Both the position numbers and the translations under genes were made by a program. Of a stretch of DNA of 64,000 bases, positions 63,378 to 64,000 are shown piece after piece (within the stretch, counting starts at the first letter, position 1; each line of letters starts with the position of its first letter). Origin of the DNA: Ralstonia sp. 25mfcol4.1 (lineage in GTDB: Bacteria > Pseudomonadota > Gammaproteobacteria > Burkholderiales > Burkholderiaceae). The stretch is from the NCBI RefSeq assembly GCF_900104095.1, contig NZ_FNJO01000004.1:310001-374000 (forward strand), in the 5' to 3' direction. The notes under the pieces were generated by a model, which was not told the origin of the DNA, did no database searches, and worked only from the letters and a program-made list of their open reading frames with translations.

Positions 63378-64000
63378 AGACGACGCCCGCGTGGCCGATT
63401 TCCTGGTGCGCGGCCTGCGCGCCGAGGGCTATCTCGTCCAGCTGGCCCGCACCGGCCCCGAGGGCCTGGACATGGCGCGCCGCGGCGATGCCGCGCTGTT
63501 GCTGCTCGATCTGATGCTGCCCGGCATCAATGGCCTGGAGCTTTGCCAGACGTTGCGTGCCGAGCGCAATCACGTGCCGATCCTGATACTGACCTCGCTC
63601 AGCGACGTGGGCGACCGCGTGGCGGGCCTGCGTCTGGGCGCCGACGACTACCTGACCAAGCCGTTCGCGTTCGAAGAACTGCTGGCGCGCATCGAGGCCC
63701 TGCTGCGGCGCGGCCGGGAACAGCAGCCCAAGGCTCAGCAGTTGCAGGTGGCCGACCTGGTCCTCGACCGCGACCGCATGCAGGTCTCGCGCGGCGGCAA
63801 TGCCATCGCGCTGACAGCCAAGGAACTGGCCTTCCTGGAACTGCTGATGAGCGCGCCGGGGCGCGTCTTCAGCCGCGAGCGCATCTTGTCGAACGTCTGG
63901 GGCGCCAACGAAGACCCGCTGACCAATATCGTCGACGTCTATGTGCGCCGCCTGCGTGGCAAGATCGACGATGGCCACGCGCTGCCGTTGCTGAAGACCG
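63358..64000 (+). CDS. OmpR family response regulator, 3' end cut off
   Basis: An ATG at 63358 starts MNILVIEDDARVADFLVRGL. The receiver domain has phospho-acceptor Asp51 in LLLLDLMLPGINGLE and YLTKPFAFEELL, and a winged helix begins about residue 130 (ELLMSAPGRVFSRERILSNV, VDVYVRRLRGKI). The frame runs open to the window edge, so a few C-terminal residues are missing. It overlaps the sensor-kinase gene by 20 bases, so they form one two-component operon. Confidence 0.93.
   Translation, partial: MNILVIEDDARVADFLVRGLRAEGYLVQLARTGPEGLDMARRGDAALLLLDLMLPGINGLELCQTLRAERNHVPILILTSLSDVGDRVAGLRLGADDYLTKPFAFEELLARIEALLRRGREQQPKAQQLQVADLVLDRDRMQVSRGGNAIALTAKELAFLELLMSAPGRVFSRERILSNVWGANEDPLTNIVDVYVRRLRGKIDDGHALPLLKT

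Overview
The window is high-GC, gene-dense DNA from a betaproteobacterium, most likely Burkholderiaceae of the Cupriavidus/Ralstonia type. The evidence is two Bug/TctC-type periplasmic receptors beside CoA-transferase genes, DUF421/DUF2188/DUF2239/DUF3079 genes, several LysR regulators, and the codon bias that leaves long open shadow frames opposite real genes. The genus is an inference. No rRNA, phage, transposase or CRISPR array was seen.

Layout. 1-5100: a DUF421 membrane protein cut by the window edge, a DUF2188 protein, an intergenic stretch that looks like a small RNA gene (907-980), glmS, a divergent Lrp/AsnC regulator and a membrane diguanylate cyclase. 5390-10436: two paralogous secreted repeat proteins (DGAR-type repeats) flank a cupin gene, an AT-rich island with a frameshifted LysM-muramidase gene and a small secreted partner, a periplasmic thioredoxin-like protein and ohr. 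10857-16107: an OmpR-type two-component system, divergent dipZ-like redox gene, DUF2239 gene and a lipoprotein. 16115-22274: a five-gene acid-uptake/CoA-transfer/CoA-lyase operon with a divergent LysR regulator. 22426-37717: assorted genes (DUF1254, ferritin-like, two MBL-fold enzymes, bestrophin, beta-propeller plus HTH pair, EamA exporter, LysR-MFS-M20 amidohydrolase cluster, small lipoproteins).

38155-49671 is the centrepiece: a complete selenocysteine unit. It holds a respiratory formate dehydrogenase whose alpha subunit is interrupted by an in-frame UGA at codon 197 followed by a bacterial SECIS hairpin, its beta and gamma subunits, fdhE, selA, selB, the selC tRNA with anticodon TCA, a twin-arginine transglutaminase-like gene and selD. 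Most genes overlap or nearly touch, so substrate enzyme and recoding machinery are probably expressed together.

49706-64000: a 2-oxoglutarate/iron oxygenase with a Fur-box-like palindrome next to a Fur-family regulator, an EamA exporter, a second candidate small RNA, a PadR-like regulator, a divergent pair of c-di-GMP enzymes (CHASE-PAS-GGDEF-EAL and Cache-HAMP-PAS-GGDEF), a cysteine-rich copper-storage-type protein, fumC, and a histidine kinase/response regulator pair that runs off the end.
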